Part shown: one piece after another, positions 9,349 through 18,750 of the stretch
How the letters are laid out: each line of letters starts with the position of its first letter
Numbering within the stretch: position 1 is the stretch's first letter
The notes under the pieces: model-generated
Databases searched by the model: none
Told to the model about the DNA's origin: nothing
The model's input: the letters and a program-made list of their open reading frames with translations, nothing else
Assembly: GCA_030653175.1 (NCBI GenBank)
Contig: JAURZV010000082.1
Span: forward strand, 42,571 to 106,570
Direction of reading: 5' to 3'
Length of the DNA stretch: 64,000 nt
From: Methylobacter sp.
GTDB lineage: Bacteria; Pseudomonadota; Gammaproteobacteria; Methylococcales; Methylomonadaceae
Program-made: the position numbers and the translations under genes

Positions 9349-10788
9349 ATGATAACAACCAGCTCCACCAGGCACACAACACCCGTTGCAGATTTATGGT
9401 TTCGAATAGTCCTGGTGTTTGCAATGGCTTTACCCATGCTGGTGTTATACGCCACCAGCACACTTGGGCTGCTCCTTAGTCAGGACTTACACTTTAAACC
9501 CGAATTGCTGGGTTATTTGATTATGAGTTCTTTTGGCCTGGCAGCGATTTTATCGCTCTGGGCGGGGGCATTTGTAGATCGCCTTGGTTCACGCTATTCC
9601 CTGATAATTCTTTTCTCTGCCATTGCATTGGCCTTTACGATGATGGTAACGGTGCAGAGTTTTTATGGCCTGGTCGCGGCGGTCGGCGTGTGCGGCATTG
9701 CCCAGGCGCTGGCAAATCCGGTCACCAATTTACTGATCGCGCAGCAAGTGCCGCCGGAGAAAAAAGCAATGGTGGTAGGGCTAAAGCAGGCGGGCGTTCA
9801 GCTTGCGGCTCTTTTCGCAGGTCTCGTATTGCCCGGTATTGCCGTTGCCTATGGCTGGCGATTCGCGCTGGCTATCATTATTCCCTTGTCATTTATATTC
9901 ATCATAACAACGCCTTTTATTACCCCTAAAAGGATAACAAGAACGGGTAAAGGGTTCACGATATCAATGCCGAACGCGCTACTGTTTCGCTTGATGAGTA
10001 TTCAATTTTGCGTGGGTATCTCACTTTCCGCTTTCGTCACATTTTTGCCTACTTTTGCCACACAGCAAGGTATGCCGCTGTCTCTGGCAGGCACGTTAAT
10101 TGCCGTTTTCGGTGCGATGGGTATCATTTCGCGCATGGTATTGACGCCTATGGGGGCAAAACTTAAGGACGAATCGCTGCTATTACTCGCGCTCATTGCC
10201 ATTGCAGCCGTTGCAATGGCGGTGACGATGCAAGCGAGTCCAGAGCAGTACTGGCCGTTATGGGTGGGTGCGGTGGGTGTGGGGCTTACAGCAGTAGGCA
10301 CTAACGCGATAGCAATGAGCATGTTAATCAGAGACTCAGCATTTGGCGCGGTAACTTTTGCGTCTGGATTTGTCTCGGTGGCCTTCTTTGGTGGCTTTGC
10401 GCTTGGCCCGCCACTTTACGGCGTTTTGTCGGATTACTCCGGGGGCTTGCTGTTGAGCTGGAGTACCCTGATCGGCGTGCTCGTAGTCGGTTGTATCATG
10501 GCACTGGCATTAGCATCAGCCCGACGGCGCAGGTTGCAGCCTCGCGATGAAAACTTTCAGGAGCTCGCACAACTTAAATCAGATGTTTTGTTGCTTAAGG
10601 AGCGGTTAAGCGCATTAGAAAGCAATTATTGTGTCGTTTTGACCAGGTTGGCTGAACTATCAAACACGCACGAGTTTAGTAACGAAACAATGAGCGCAGA
10701 GAACAACGACTTTGCTCTTGAACAGATCGAAGGCCAATTGATTGATTTAAAAGCATTACGACAATCTGAACGGAACGCAAAGTCGTAG
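9349..10788 (+). CDS. MFS transporter (probable exporter); start uncertain, ORF open from 9166
   Basis: About 12 hydrophobic segments; GAFVDRLGSRYSL loop; GLKQAGVQLAALFAGLVLPGIA. Confidence 0.9.
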   Translation: MITTSSTRHTTPVADLWFRIVLVFAMALPMLVLYATSTLGLLLSQDLHFKPELLGYLIMSSFGLAAILSLWAGAFVDRLGSRYSLIILFSAIALAFTMMVTVQSFYGLVAAVGVCGIAQALANPVTNLLIAQQVPPEKKAMVVGLKQAGVQLAALFAGLVLPGIAVAYGWRFALAIIIPLSFIFIITTPFITPKRITRTGKGFTISMPNALLFRLMSIQFCVGISLSAFVTFLPTFATQQGMPLSLAGTLIAVFGAMGIISRMVLTPMGAKLKDESLLLLALIAIAAVAMAVTMQASPEQYWPLWVGAVGVGLTAVGTNAIAMSMLIRDSAFGAVTFASGFVSVAFFGGFALGPPLYGVLSDYSGGLLLSWSTLIGVLVVGCIMALALASARRRRLQPRDENFQELAQLKSDVLLLKERLSALESNYCVVLTRLAELSNTHEFSNETMSAENNDFALEQIEGQLIDLKALRQSERNAKS

Positions 10789-10861
10789 GTCGGGTTAGCG
10801 ATAGCGTAACCCGACATTTGCCGCTTCGATGTGTCGGGTTACGCTACGCTAACCCGACCTA
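10785..10861. repeat. Long inverted repeat / REP-like hairpin after the MFS gene
   Basis: gtaggtcgggttagcgatagcgtaacccgaca ... tgtcgggttacgctacgctaacccgacctac. Confidence 0.85.
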
Positions 10862-11077
10862 CATACTGACGCAGTACAACGTTTATAACTTGTTTTTATT
10901 ACCATGAAGGACATGAAGATAATGAAGGGAAGGGTTAAAAAGCTTTGTTTTATGAATCGTCACAATATCACGCATGAAGTCAATACAGTCATATCTTCAA
11001 GTCCTTCATGGTCTTCATGGTAAAAATAAGTGACATTTTCTGGAATCAGCACCCCTGTGTTCTCTGTGCCTCTGTGG

Positions 11078-11866
11078 TTAATTTTTTTTCAAAGCGTTTA
11101 CAACTTCATCAACGAATAAGTCAGGCGCGGTTCTTATCGCGCCGTGTTGCTGCCCTTGGAGTATTGCAATCCGGCTATTGGGCAAGGTCTGGTTGAGCGT
11201 CTTTGCGATGGTGTGGCGGCGCGGATGGCTTTCGCTACCCAGCAGGAGCAAAGTAGGAGTCAGCACGGCGCGAAACCGCAGGGGATCGAAGACATAGCGG
11301 TCGATACTTTGCAACTCGCGATGGATCGTGTGAGCCGCGGCCACCCGCCTCTGCCAGTTCGGTCCGGCTTGCATGGCGGCAATCTCACGAGGCGGTGTTT
11401 TGACGATGTTGCAAAGAAAGAGTAGCAAGGCCTCTTCCCTGTTTCCTGTATCCAGCAAAGCTTCCATGTGCGCGTCTAACTCCGCAGACCAGCCACTGCC
11501 GACCAATGAGAGGGGCGGTTCGTAGAGGGTGAGCCGGCCAATGTTTGGAGTCAGGAGTGCGGCTTCCAGGGCGCAAAGCCCTCCAAAGGAATGCCCTATG
11601 ACATGCACAGAGCCACCGATGGCATCAATGACTGCGACGATATCTTCACACTCGCGTTCGAATGTGTAGTCTTCTGCGGCATCGCCGCTGTCGCCACGCC
11701 CCCGTCGGTCGATGACCCACACGCTAAAGTGACGCTCAAGTGCTGCCAACACCGGCGCCCATGTGAGGTGGTCCCCGGTAGTGCCATGCACAAGTAACAG
11801 TGGCGTTCCTGCGCCGCTATGTCGGCACGCGATAGGTGTGCCATCCTTTGAGGATATTAATTCCAT
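11078..11866 (-). CDS. Alpha/beta hydrolase
   Basis: LLLVHGTTGDHLTWAPV, DRRGRGDS, nucleophile elbow GHSFGG. Confidence 0.9.
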   Translation of the reverse strand: MELISSKDGTPIACRHSGAGTPLLLVHGTTGDHLTWAPVLAALERHFSVWVIDRRGRGDSGDAAEDYTFERECEDIVAVIDAIGGSVHVIGHSFGGLCALEAALLTPNIGRLTLYEPPLSLVGSGWSAELDAHMEALLDTGNREEALLLFLCNIVKTPPREIAAMQAGPNWQRRVAAAHTIHRELQSIDRYVFDPLRFRAVLTPTLLLLGSESHPRRHTIAKTLNQTLPNSRIAILQGQQHGAIRTAPDLFVDEVVNALKKN

Positions 11867-12005
11867 GATATTTATGTTCCTGAACTTTTAAGTCTAAGCC
11901 GAGAAATTCGGCGCAACTTTTCAATATTCCATAGTAACTACTCACCCTGGCTGACGCTCACTTCTACACGTCACAAAACATGCTGTTTAAAATCGTAAGT
12001 AAATT

Positions 12006-12083
12006 TCAAAGCTGGCTTTGAACTCATTATCCACATTTTCTGGAGTCCAAAGCTTGCTTTGGTCGCTTCAAAGTTGGCTTTGC
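12006..12083 (+). repeat. Dispersed repeat (caaagcNNgctttgaactc ... ggagtccaaagcttgctttgg), copy 1
   Basis: Same module order as 15132-15206. Confidence 0.7.
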
Positions 12084-12150
12084 GATTAAAAAAGGCACGA
12101 GCAGTTACATTCCATAAAGATAAAATTTTCATTTTCATTTTGAGGCACAA

Positions 12151-13677
12151 GTGGGAAAAATCAAAAATAATATTTATAAAAGCTCTTCAACCCGCAGTTC
12201 CAGTCGCTTATTACCGCTGTTTGTTATAGCGGCAATATTTCATGCCGGCAGCGAATTGAGAGCTGAAGAAGCCAAACCTTGGGGACAGATTAACGACTAT
12301 CTGCGTGTTACCGGCGAATTTCAAGGCAGCTACGAGGCGTGGAATTTTTTTCAGCCCAGTTCAGTAAACAGTAACAACGAATACGATTTATGGTCACTGC
12401 GTGCCCGTCTGGGCTTACAACTGACTACTTCCTTTGTTGATGCCTACGCACAGGCTCAATACAATGGACTTTACGGTCTTCCCGATAATGCTGTAGCGGC
12501 TCCTCCGGTCGGTGCATTGGGGCTGGGCGGGGCTTATTATTCGGCGAATCAATCCACTGACCCCAGTAATGTATTTTTGAAACAGGCTTTTCTGAACTTC
12601 AAGGGCAACGCATTAGGACTGCCCGGAACGCAGTTAAAAGTCGGCCGATTTGAATATATGGATGGCCTGGAATACAAATCAGGCGATGTCAAGTTTGACG
12701 GCCTCAAATCGAAACGTGTCGCACAACGTCTGGTAGGGTCAAACGTCGTCCATGTAGGTCGAAGTTTCGACGGCTTTTCCACGGTCTATGATCAACCGGA
12801 TTTCAATATCACCGCCAGCGGTCTTCGTCCGACTCAGGGGGGCTTTACGGTTCAAGGGCAGGATGAGATCAGCAAAATCGACCTGTTTTATACTGCACTG
12901 ACCAGCAAGAGGAATGCGTTGTTGCCGGGGACTGAAGGCAGGCTTTTCTACCTGTATTACAATGATGACCGTAACACCCAAGTGGTAGACAACCGCCCTG
13001 TTATTAACAGACCCAACCTTGACAAGCAGGATTTAAATCTCCATACCGTCGGCACGCACTTGCTAACACTTCAATCATTGGGTTCCGGCAGTATTGATGG
13101 TTTATTGTGGGGCGCTTATCAGTTTGGCGATTGGACTAATCTGGATCAGCAAGCGTGGGCTGTAGATGCCGAAGTCGGCTATCAATGGACTAAACTGCCT
13201 CTCAAGCCGTGGCTGCGCGCCATTTATTATCTAAGTTCGGGCGACGATAATTCAACAGACGGTAAACACAAAACCTTCTTTACCGCACTTCCCTCCCCAC
13301 GCACTTATGCCAAGTTTCCCTATTACAATATGATGAATCTGCAAGACGCGTTCGTACAAATGATTGTGTCTCCCACCGATAAGATCAAAGTTGCAATCGA
13401 CTTCCATCATCTGGGGCTGGCCAATTCGAGTGATTTATTCTATAGCGGACCGGGAGCTACCTCGCGCTCAGGTTCGTTCGGCTATTCCGGGCGACCTTCC
13501 GGCGGCAATACGGACATTGGGCAATTGGTGGATATAAACTTTACCCACAACCTTACCAAGGAATTTTCATGGACCCTTTATTACGGTCACGCCTTTGGCG
13601 GTAATGTCATTCAAAATGTCTACCCAAGACAAAAACATGCTGATACCGCTCATGTAGATTTTAATCTGGTTTTCTAA
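12151..13677 (+). CDS. Outer-membrane beta-barrel, alginate-export (AlgE-like) family porin
   Basis: Signal-like N-terminus; WGQINDYLRVTGEFQGSYEAWNFF, LKVGRFEYMDGLEYKSGDVKFDGLKSKRVAQRLVGS; terminal aromatic ...DFNLVF. Confidence 0.75.
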   Translation: MGKIKNNIYKSSSTRSSSRLLPLFVIAAIFHAGSELRAEEAKPWGQINDYLRVTGEFQGSYEAWNFFQPSSVNSNNEYDLWSLRARLGLQLTTSFVDAYAQAQYNGLYGLPDNAVAAPPVGALGLGGAYYSANQSTDPSNVFLKQAFLNFKGNALGLPGTQLKVGRFEYMDGLEYKSGDVKFDGLKSKRVAQRLVGSNVVHVGRSFDGFSTVYDQPDFNITASGLRPTQGGFTVQGQDEISKIDLFYTALTSKRNALLPGTEGRLFYLYYNDDRNTQVVDNRPVINRPNLDKQDLNLHTVGTHLLTLQSLGSGSIDGLLWGAYQFGDWTNLDQQAWAVDAEVGYQWTKLPLKPWLRAIYYLSSGDDNSTDGKHKTFFTALPSPRTYAKFPYYNMMNLQDAFVQMIVSPTDKIKVAIDFHHLGLANSSDLFYSGPGATSRSGSFGYSGRPSGGNTDIGQLVDINFTHNLTKEFSWTLYYGHAFGGNVIQNVYPRQKHADTAHVDFNLVF

Positions 13678-13690
13678 AGAGACTCTTGTT

Positions 13691-14821
13691 ATGCGCATAA
13701 TGGAAAAAACACCCGGCAACACGACTGATGAAAAGCTATTGAGCCATGAAGAAATGCTGCGCGCACTTGAATTGATGATTCGTCGTATGGATGCCATTGA
13801 TGCCAATTGCACGAACGGCTTTCCTCTTTATTCGCCAGGAAGTACTGATCAATGGGTTGTCTCCCCGGGAGGTTCCTGGGTCGGCGGATTCTGGGCCGGG
13901 TGCTGGTGGTTGCGGGCAAAGGTGACGGAATCAAGGTCGGATCGACACAAAGCGTCGGATATTTGTCAACGCTTGGGCAATAAAATCAGTGCCGATTCTA
14001 TTAACCGAAGCATGATATTTTGGTACGGCGCAGCTCTTGGTGATATCTGGTTTAGCGATGAACATGCACGGAAACTTGTCAAAGAAGCCGTTGCCGCACT
14101 TGCAGCATCCTATGACCCGGAGATACGGTGCATTCCCGTTGGTACAGACATGGGGGGTGGAAAAGATGGGAATCGACGCATCACGATAGATACTTTTGCT
14201 CCCCTCATCCAACTCTTTAGCCGCAGTGAATGTAGCCAACATGAATACATCTCGCGATGGCACGCGGATACTCTATTGGCTGCATGTCGTACCGATAAGA
14301 ACGCGTTTCATACAGCTGCGTGCTATGAGCAAGGGAACTTCAGACCAACCGATCAAGCCGGTGAGTGGTCTCGCGGCCAAGCCTGGGCCCTGTTGGGACT
14401 GAGCCGGGCGGCAGCGCAATGGGGTGAACCCTACCTGAGTTATGCCCGATCTGCTTGTGAATACTGGCGATATTCACGTCCGGAGCCGATGCCTTCAAAT
14501 CGACTGGGTCATCCATCAGGTCTTTGTGATCCATCATCCTCTGTGGTTGCGTCTCTTGCTATGCTCTCCCTGGCAGACCTAATAGCTGATGGGGAACAAT
14601 GGCGAACTTATGCCCATCAACAGATTACCGCGATCATTCGAAGCCAATACTTCACAGGGTTTCAGGAAAATGGTGGCAGAGTTGCCAAGGGTATATTTTG
14701 GGGTTGCTGTTACAAAACCAATCAAGGCAAGGATGAACTGGTCGAGTCGGCTTGGGGCAGTTTTTTTCTGATGTCGGCGCTCTCCATTCTTGTTGACGCT
14801 ATAAAGCCAGGCGACTGCTAA
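13691..14821 (+). CDS. Glycoside hydrolase family 88-like (unsaturated glucuronyl hydrolase)
   Basis: GSWVGGFWAGCWWL, AGEWSRGQAWALLGLSRAA; alpha6/alpha6-barrel style. Confidence 0.75.
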   Translation: MRIMEKTPGNTTDEKLLSHEEMLRALELMIRRMDAIDANCTNGFPLYSPGSTDQWVVSPGGSWVGGFWAGCWWLRAKVTESRSDRHKASDICQRLGNKISADSINRSMIFWYGAALGDIWFSDEHARKLVKEAVAALAASYDPEIRCIPVGTDMGGGKDGNRRITIDTFAPLIQLFSRSECSQHEYISRWHADTLLAACRTDKNAFHTAACYEQGNFRPTDQAGEWSRGQAWALLGLSRAAAQWGEPYLSYARSACEYWRYSRPEPMPSNRLGHPSGLCDPSSSVVASLAMLSLADLIADGEQWRTYAHQQITAIIRSQYFTGFQENGGRVAKGIFWGCCYKTNQGKDELVESAWGSFFLMSALSILVDAIKPGDC

Positions 14822-15131
14822 AGACATTTATTGTATTGTGCTAAAATTGGCATTTTGCGTGACAGAAATTCCGTTGCTGGTTTTTCGCGATAGCAAACTG
14901 CCACGCAAATAACAAACATCATGCCATCAAAAAATCAGGCCCCAAAAAACCGATTGGAAGGTCAAAACGAGGGCGGGTCTGTACGCTCCGTTTATGGCGG
15001 ATTGCTAGCGCGAATAAGCCCTACAGCTCTAAATATTTTTACAGCAATAGTAGAAGATTTATATTTTACTCTGAGCCCGATTATTCACAAATAGAGCGTG
15101 TGCATATTCAATCAATAAAGGTGTCAAGAAT

Positions 15132-15206
15132 GTTCAAAGCAAGCTTTGAACTCCGGCGTTAAAGGAGTCCAAAGCTTGCTTTGGATGCATAAAGTTTGTT
15201 TTGCCT
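15132..15206 (+). repeat. Dispersed repeat, copy 2 (gttcaaagcaagctttgaactcc...ggagtccaaagcttgctttgg...)
   Basis: Matches module at 12006-12083; shorter copy near 34689. Confidence 0.7.
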
Positions 15207-15299
15207 CGTTCCCGCATAGCGCGTGGGAACGAGGCAACACGGAGTTTCCGTCTTGCTTTTTCTTCGTGCCCTTCGTGATAAATAAGCCTGACGCAGTAT

Positions 15300-17351
15300 T
15301 TAGAAACTCGCCGACAGGCCGATTTGCCCCCAACGGCCCGGCATCGGATAGCCGGGGATGTATTGATAATCGCGATCCAACAGGTTTTCTACCGCTAAAA
15401 ATGCCTCACCCTTTTTACCCAATAACGGGATTGGATAAGACACTCGCGCATTGACCACGGTGAACGACTTGATCTTATCCGTATTCACTGCACCGGCAAC
15501 GCGCCCGCGATTCAACGCAAAAATATCCGATTGATATTGCGCATCGAAAGCAAGGCGAACCTTTGCTATCTGCCCATTCAAACCGGCCGTCACCGAGCGT
15601 TTAGGTGCGTAGGGCAAGTTGTCGAGACTCGGATCAAGCAAGGTCAGTCCGCCGAAAATGCTCCAGTTTTCAATGATCTCCTGCTTGATCGCTATTTCAG
15701 CGCCACGGATATGATAAGTGCCGAGATTGGTAAATTGCGGTGTCGGCACGGCGGGAGGAAATCCGAACAAATAGCGGTTCCTCACCTTATCATTGAACAA
15801 ACTCACATCGATCTGGGTGGAAGCTGTCGGCGAAACCTTGGCGCCCACTTCAATATGATCCAGCTCCTCAGGCGAAAGCTTCTTCCAGGTATCGGCAAGC
15901 GGTGGAATGAATGCCGCCAGGGTAGCAACTTCCAGTCCCGGATAGTTGATGCCGCGCGATACGTTGGCAAACAGGGTGATCTTTTCGGAAACCAGCGAAA
16001 GACCGGCGTGGGGGGCGGGTTCCGAACTGTATTGGCTGTGATCGTAAACGCGCACACCGGCTGACGGCACCAGCGCCCAGTCCTTGTTGAGTTCAATGTT
16101 TTGGCTGACGGCGATATACGGCGAGGTGACGCGGAATGTCGGCGTATCGTATCGGCCCTGAAAAGCGGCCAAACCTACCCGATCCCGCACATCGCCCGTG
16201 GTCCAGTCGCTGTCCAAGCCGACTACAACATCCCCGCCCTTCCAGGGAGAGAACTCTTCTTTCCAGCGCAGGCCGCTGGTTTGAAAGTTAGTGAGCGTAT
16301 CGGTATTTCTAAGATCCCAAGGGGGGCTGTTAGGATGGTTATACCAATTGCCTTCCCCGGTGTTGATATAAAGACGCAAATCCCCGGTCCAATCGCCGTG
16401 CTGATGGGACAGGTTGGCCGAAACCATACCTGCTTCCGTCGTGAATTTAGGCGTTCTGGCCGGAGCCGCCACCCGATTGTCGCCAGGGTCGTTTGCGCTG
16501 TTATTGGTATAAAGGAATTGGGTTCCGACCGACCAGTTATCGTTTACCTGCCAACCGACATGCCCCATCACATTTTTCAATTCGCCATCGGCGTTGGGAC
16601 GGTGCCCATTCGACCTTGAGTAACCCTGGGCAAGCGAGAAATCAAGATCTCCCTTTTTACCCTCAATATCGGCCTGCTCAATAAACGTATCGAAATACCC
16701 GCCCGAGATGCGGCCGCTGCCATGAATGCCATCCTCGGTAGCGCGTTTGGTAGCCAAATTGATGGACGCAAAATTGTTGCCGTTGATCTGCGGCTGCGGG
16801 CTTTTGTAAATAGTGATCGACTGCATGCCGTTGACAGGCAGCAAATCCAGCAACGGATGCCCCCAAACGCCGGTATAGACCGGTATGCCGTCAACATAGG
16901 TCTTGATCTCGCTGCCGGGACGACTGGCGCCCATGCCCCGGATAAAAACGCCGCCGCCTTGATTTCCGCCAAAGGAGCCAACCGGATTAAAGCGGGTAAT
17001 CTGGACGCCGGGCGTGCGGCGCAATGCCGAAGCAAGATCGACCGCGTTTTGGTCGCGCAACTGATTTTCTGTCACCACCGATGAAACACTCGAGTAGGCA
17101 TCAAGGTGGGTTTCTTCAATGACCGGGCTGGCCGTCACCTCTATCGTTTTAAGTTCGATGGGTTTTTCGGCTCCTTTATCAGGGTCACGTTGGGCTTTTT
17201 TATCCGTTGCCTTTTTTGCAGCTTCAACGGCAGTAGTTGGCTGCTCTTGCGCCATTACTGCGGCACTGGAATTAAACAGTAATAAGGCAATAAAAAGGGG
17301 GCTGCTTAACTGTAAAAGCGTAACAGGCCGATTGGAGCGTAAGATTTTCAT
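15300..17351 (-). CDS. TonB-dependent outer-membrane receptor (siderophore/metallophore type); ORF open from 17378
   Basis: Plug domain SALRRTPGVQITRFNPVGSFGGNQGGGVFIRGMGASRPGSEIKTYVDGIPV; signal peptide after MKILRSNRPVTLLQ; C-terminal ...RWGQIGLSASF. Confidence 0.93.
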   Translation of the reverse strand: MKILRSNRPVTLLQLSSPLFIALLLFNSSAAVMAQEQPTTAVEAAKKATDKKAQRDPDKGAEKPIELKTIEVTASPVIEETHLDAYSSVSSVVTENQLRDQNAVDLASALRRTPGVQITRFNPVGSFGGNQGGGVFIRGMGASRPGSEIKTYVDGIPVYTGVWGHPLLDLLPVNGMQSITIYKSPQPQINGNNFASINLATKRATEDGIHGSGRISGGYFDTFIEQADIEGKKGDLDFSLAQGYSRSNGHRPNADGELKNVMGHVGWQVNDNWSVGTQFLYTNNSANDPGDNRVAAPARTPKFTTEAGMVSANLSHQHGDWTGDLRLYINTGEGNWYNHPNSPPWDLRNTDTLTNFQTSGLRWKEEFSPWKGGDVVVGLDSDWTTGDVRDRVGLAAFQGRYDTPTFRVTSPYIAVSQNIELNKDWALVPSAGVRVYDHSQYSSEPAPHAGLSLVSEKITLFANVSRGINYPGLEVATLAAFIPPLADTWKKLSPEELDHIEVGAKVSPTASTQIDVSLFNDKVRNRYLFGFPPAVPTPQFTNLGTYHIRGAEIAIKQEIIENWSIFGGLTLLDPSLDNLPYAPKRSVTAGLNGQIAKVRLAFDAQYQSDIFALNRGRVAGAVNTDKIKSFTVVNARVSYPIPLLGKKGEAFLAVENLLDRDYQYIPGYPMPGRWGQIGLSASF

Positions 17352-17492
17352 GATAATTCCAACGTAGTAAGGAAACACACCTCAGTATTGGCTGAGAATT
17401 TTTTTATTCGACCGCCATATCAATGATTAGATCTGCCGTGAACATGGTCGAAGATACTACTCAATAACCGCAGCGATTTCCTCGCGCATTCA

Positions 17493-17576
17493 TATGGCAA
17501 AAGGATTATTTCTTATGCCATAAGTAGGATTGCGTGATATGCCCTATTTTTTTATTTTAGTGTGTGATATGCCGCA
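17493..17576. promoter_or_regulatory. Divergent TonB receptor/AraC promoter region with GTGATATG motifs and inverted repeat
   Basis: GTGATATG at 17534-17541 and 17564-17571; IR TATGGCA 17493-17499 / TGCCATA 17516-17522. Confidence 0.55.
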
Positions 17577-17702
17577 CTTTTGCGCCGGAGCGTCTTTCAT
17601 CGGCGCCAGAAAAATCATTAACGCTATGAAAATAATGAGGTAACGAGTCAAGGCGTGATTTGTGCTTAATAAACCAGATAGTTTTATAGTAGGCGGGTAG
17701 TA

Positions 17703-18662
17703 ATGGAAACAAAACAAACAACAGCGAGACGATGGAGTATAAGCAGCGACGAGCTGCAATTGCACCGGCAGAAAGATTGCCTGCACCAGTCCCTGCCGGA
17801 AGATTTGGGTGTGGGGCGCTCAGCCATATTTCAGCTTGATCAGGATTTGAGCTACATAGAAACCCGCTACACGCCGTCGAAAGACTTGGCCGTTTTGAGT
17901 CGAATGGACTATCAGGAGCCACTCCTAATGGTCACGCTCGGCTTAAAAGGACAATCCCGTTTTTCCGGCAATAGCGGTGATGAACTTATTTTTCGCGAAG
18001 GCTACACGGCTATAACAACGATCCGATCCAGTATAGGCGAGCGCCAATACCAAGCCCATAAACCCACAATGCAACTCCGTTTCGCACTGAATAAAAATTG
18101 GCTGGACAGATATTTTGGTGAAAACAAGGCGGCACAGTTATTCAACAAAAACGGCATACAACTATTAAATTATCAGCCCATTTCTCCTCAGGCCATGTGC
18201 ATTGCGCAACAGTTATTGAATTACAACGCAGCAGGAGAAACAAGCCGGATATTCATGCATGGGCAAGCCATGTCGCTGCTGGCTTTTGAATTGACCCCTC
18301 TTTCTGAAGACAAGCGTCGCAATTTGACGAGATTGGATCAAAAAGATGTCGCCATCGCGAAATCGGCGCGGGATATTCTGTTACGCGAATTTAGAAACCC
18401 TCCTTCAGTTGAAGATCTGTCAAAACGGGTGGGAACCAATCAATTCAAATTAAAGCAATTATTCCACCATTTTTTTAATAATACGCCTTATGGTTTGTTG
18501 CTGGAAATCAGGATGAATAATGCTTATCAGTTGCTGGAATCGAGACGGTGTCAGGTGAGTGTTGCCGCAGACCTGGTTGGCTACAGTCATGCAAGCAATT
18601 TCAGCGCTGCATTTATAAAGCATTTTGGCATTTCACCCAAGGCTGTTTCCAAAAAACACTGA
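17703..18662 (+). CDS. AraC/XylS-family transcriptional regulator
   Basis: C-terminal double HTH: PSVEDLSKRVGTNQFKLKQLFHHFFNNTPYGLLLEIRMNNAYQLLESRRCQVSVAADLVGYSHASNFSAAFIKHFGISP. Confidence 0.93.
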   Translation: METKQTTARRWSISSDELQLHRQKDCLHQSLPEDLGVGRSAIFQLDQDLSYIETRYTPSKDLAVLSRMDYQEPLLMVTLGLKGQSRFSGNSGDELIFREGYTAITTIRSSIGERQYQAHKPTMQLRFALNKNWLDRYFGENKAAQLFNKNGIQLLNYQPISPQAMCIAQQLLNYNAAGETSRIFMHGQAMSLLAFELTPLSEDKRRNLTRLDQKDVAIAKSARDILLREFRNPPSVEDLSKRVGTNQFKLKQLFHHFFNNTPYGLLLEIRMNNAYQLLESRRCQVSVAADLVGYSHASNFSAAFIKHFGISPKAVSKKH

Positions 18663-18750
18663 ACTAACTTGAAACTTTAATATTTTTATTCAACACGAAA
18701 GTCACGAGCGACCGCACAAATACAGGAGTTAGTCGAGTAATGTCAGCGTT

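Noticed and set aside
9230-9463. Minus-strand ORFs across the acyl-CoA dehydrogenase/MFS junction
   Set aside because: No family similarity; region covered by the 3' end of the dehydrogenase and the MFS N-terminus.
15531-16064. 177-aa ORF antisense to the TonB receptor (also 16101-16619)
   Set aside because: Shadow ORFs of a well supported receptor gene.
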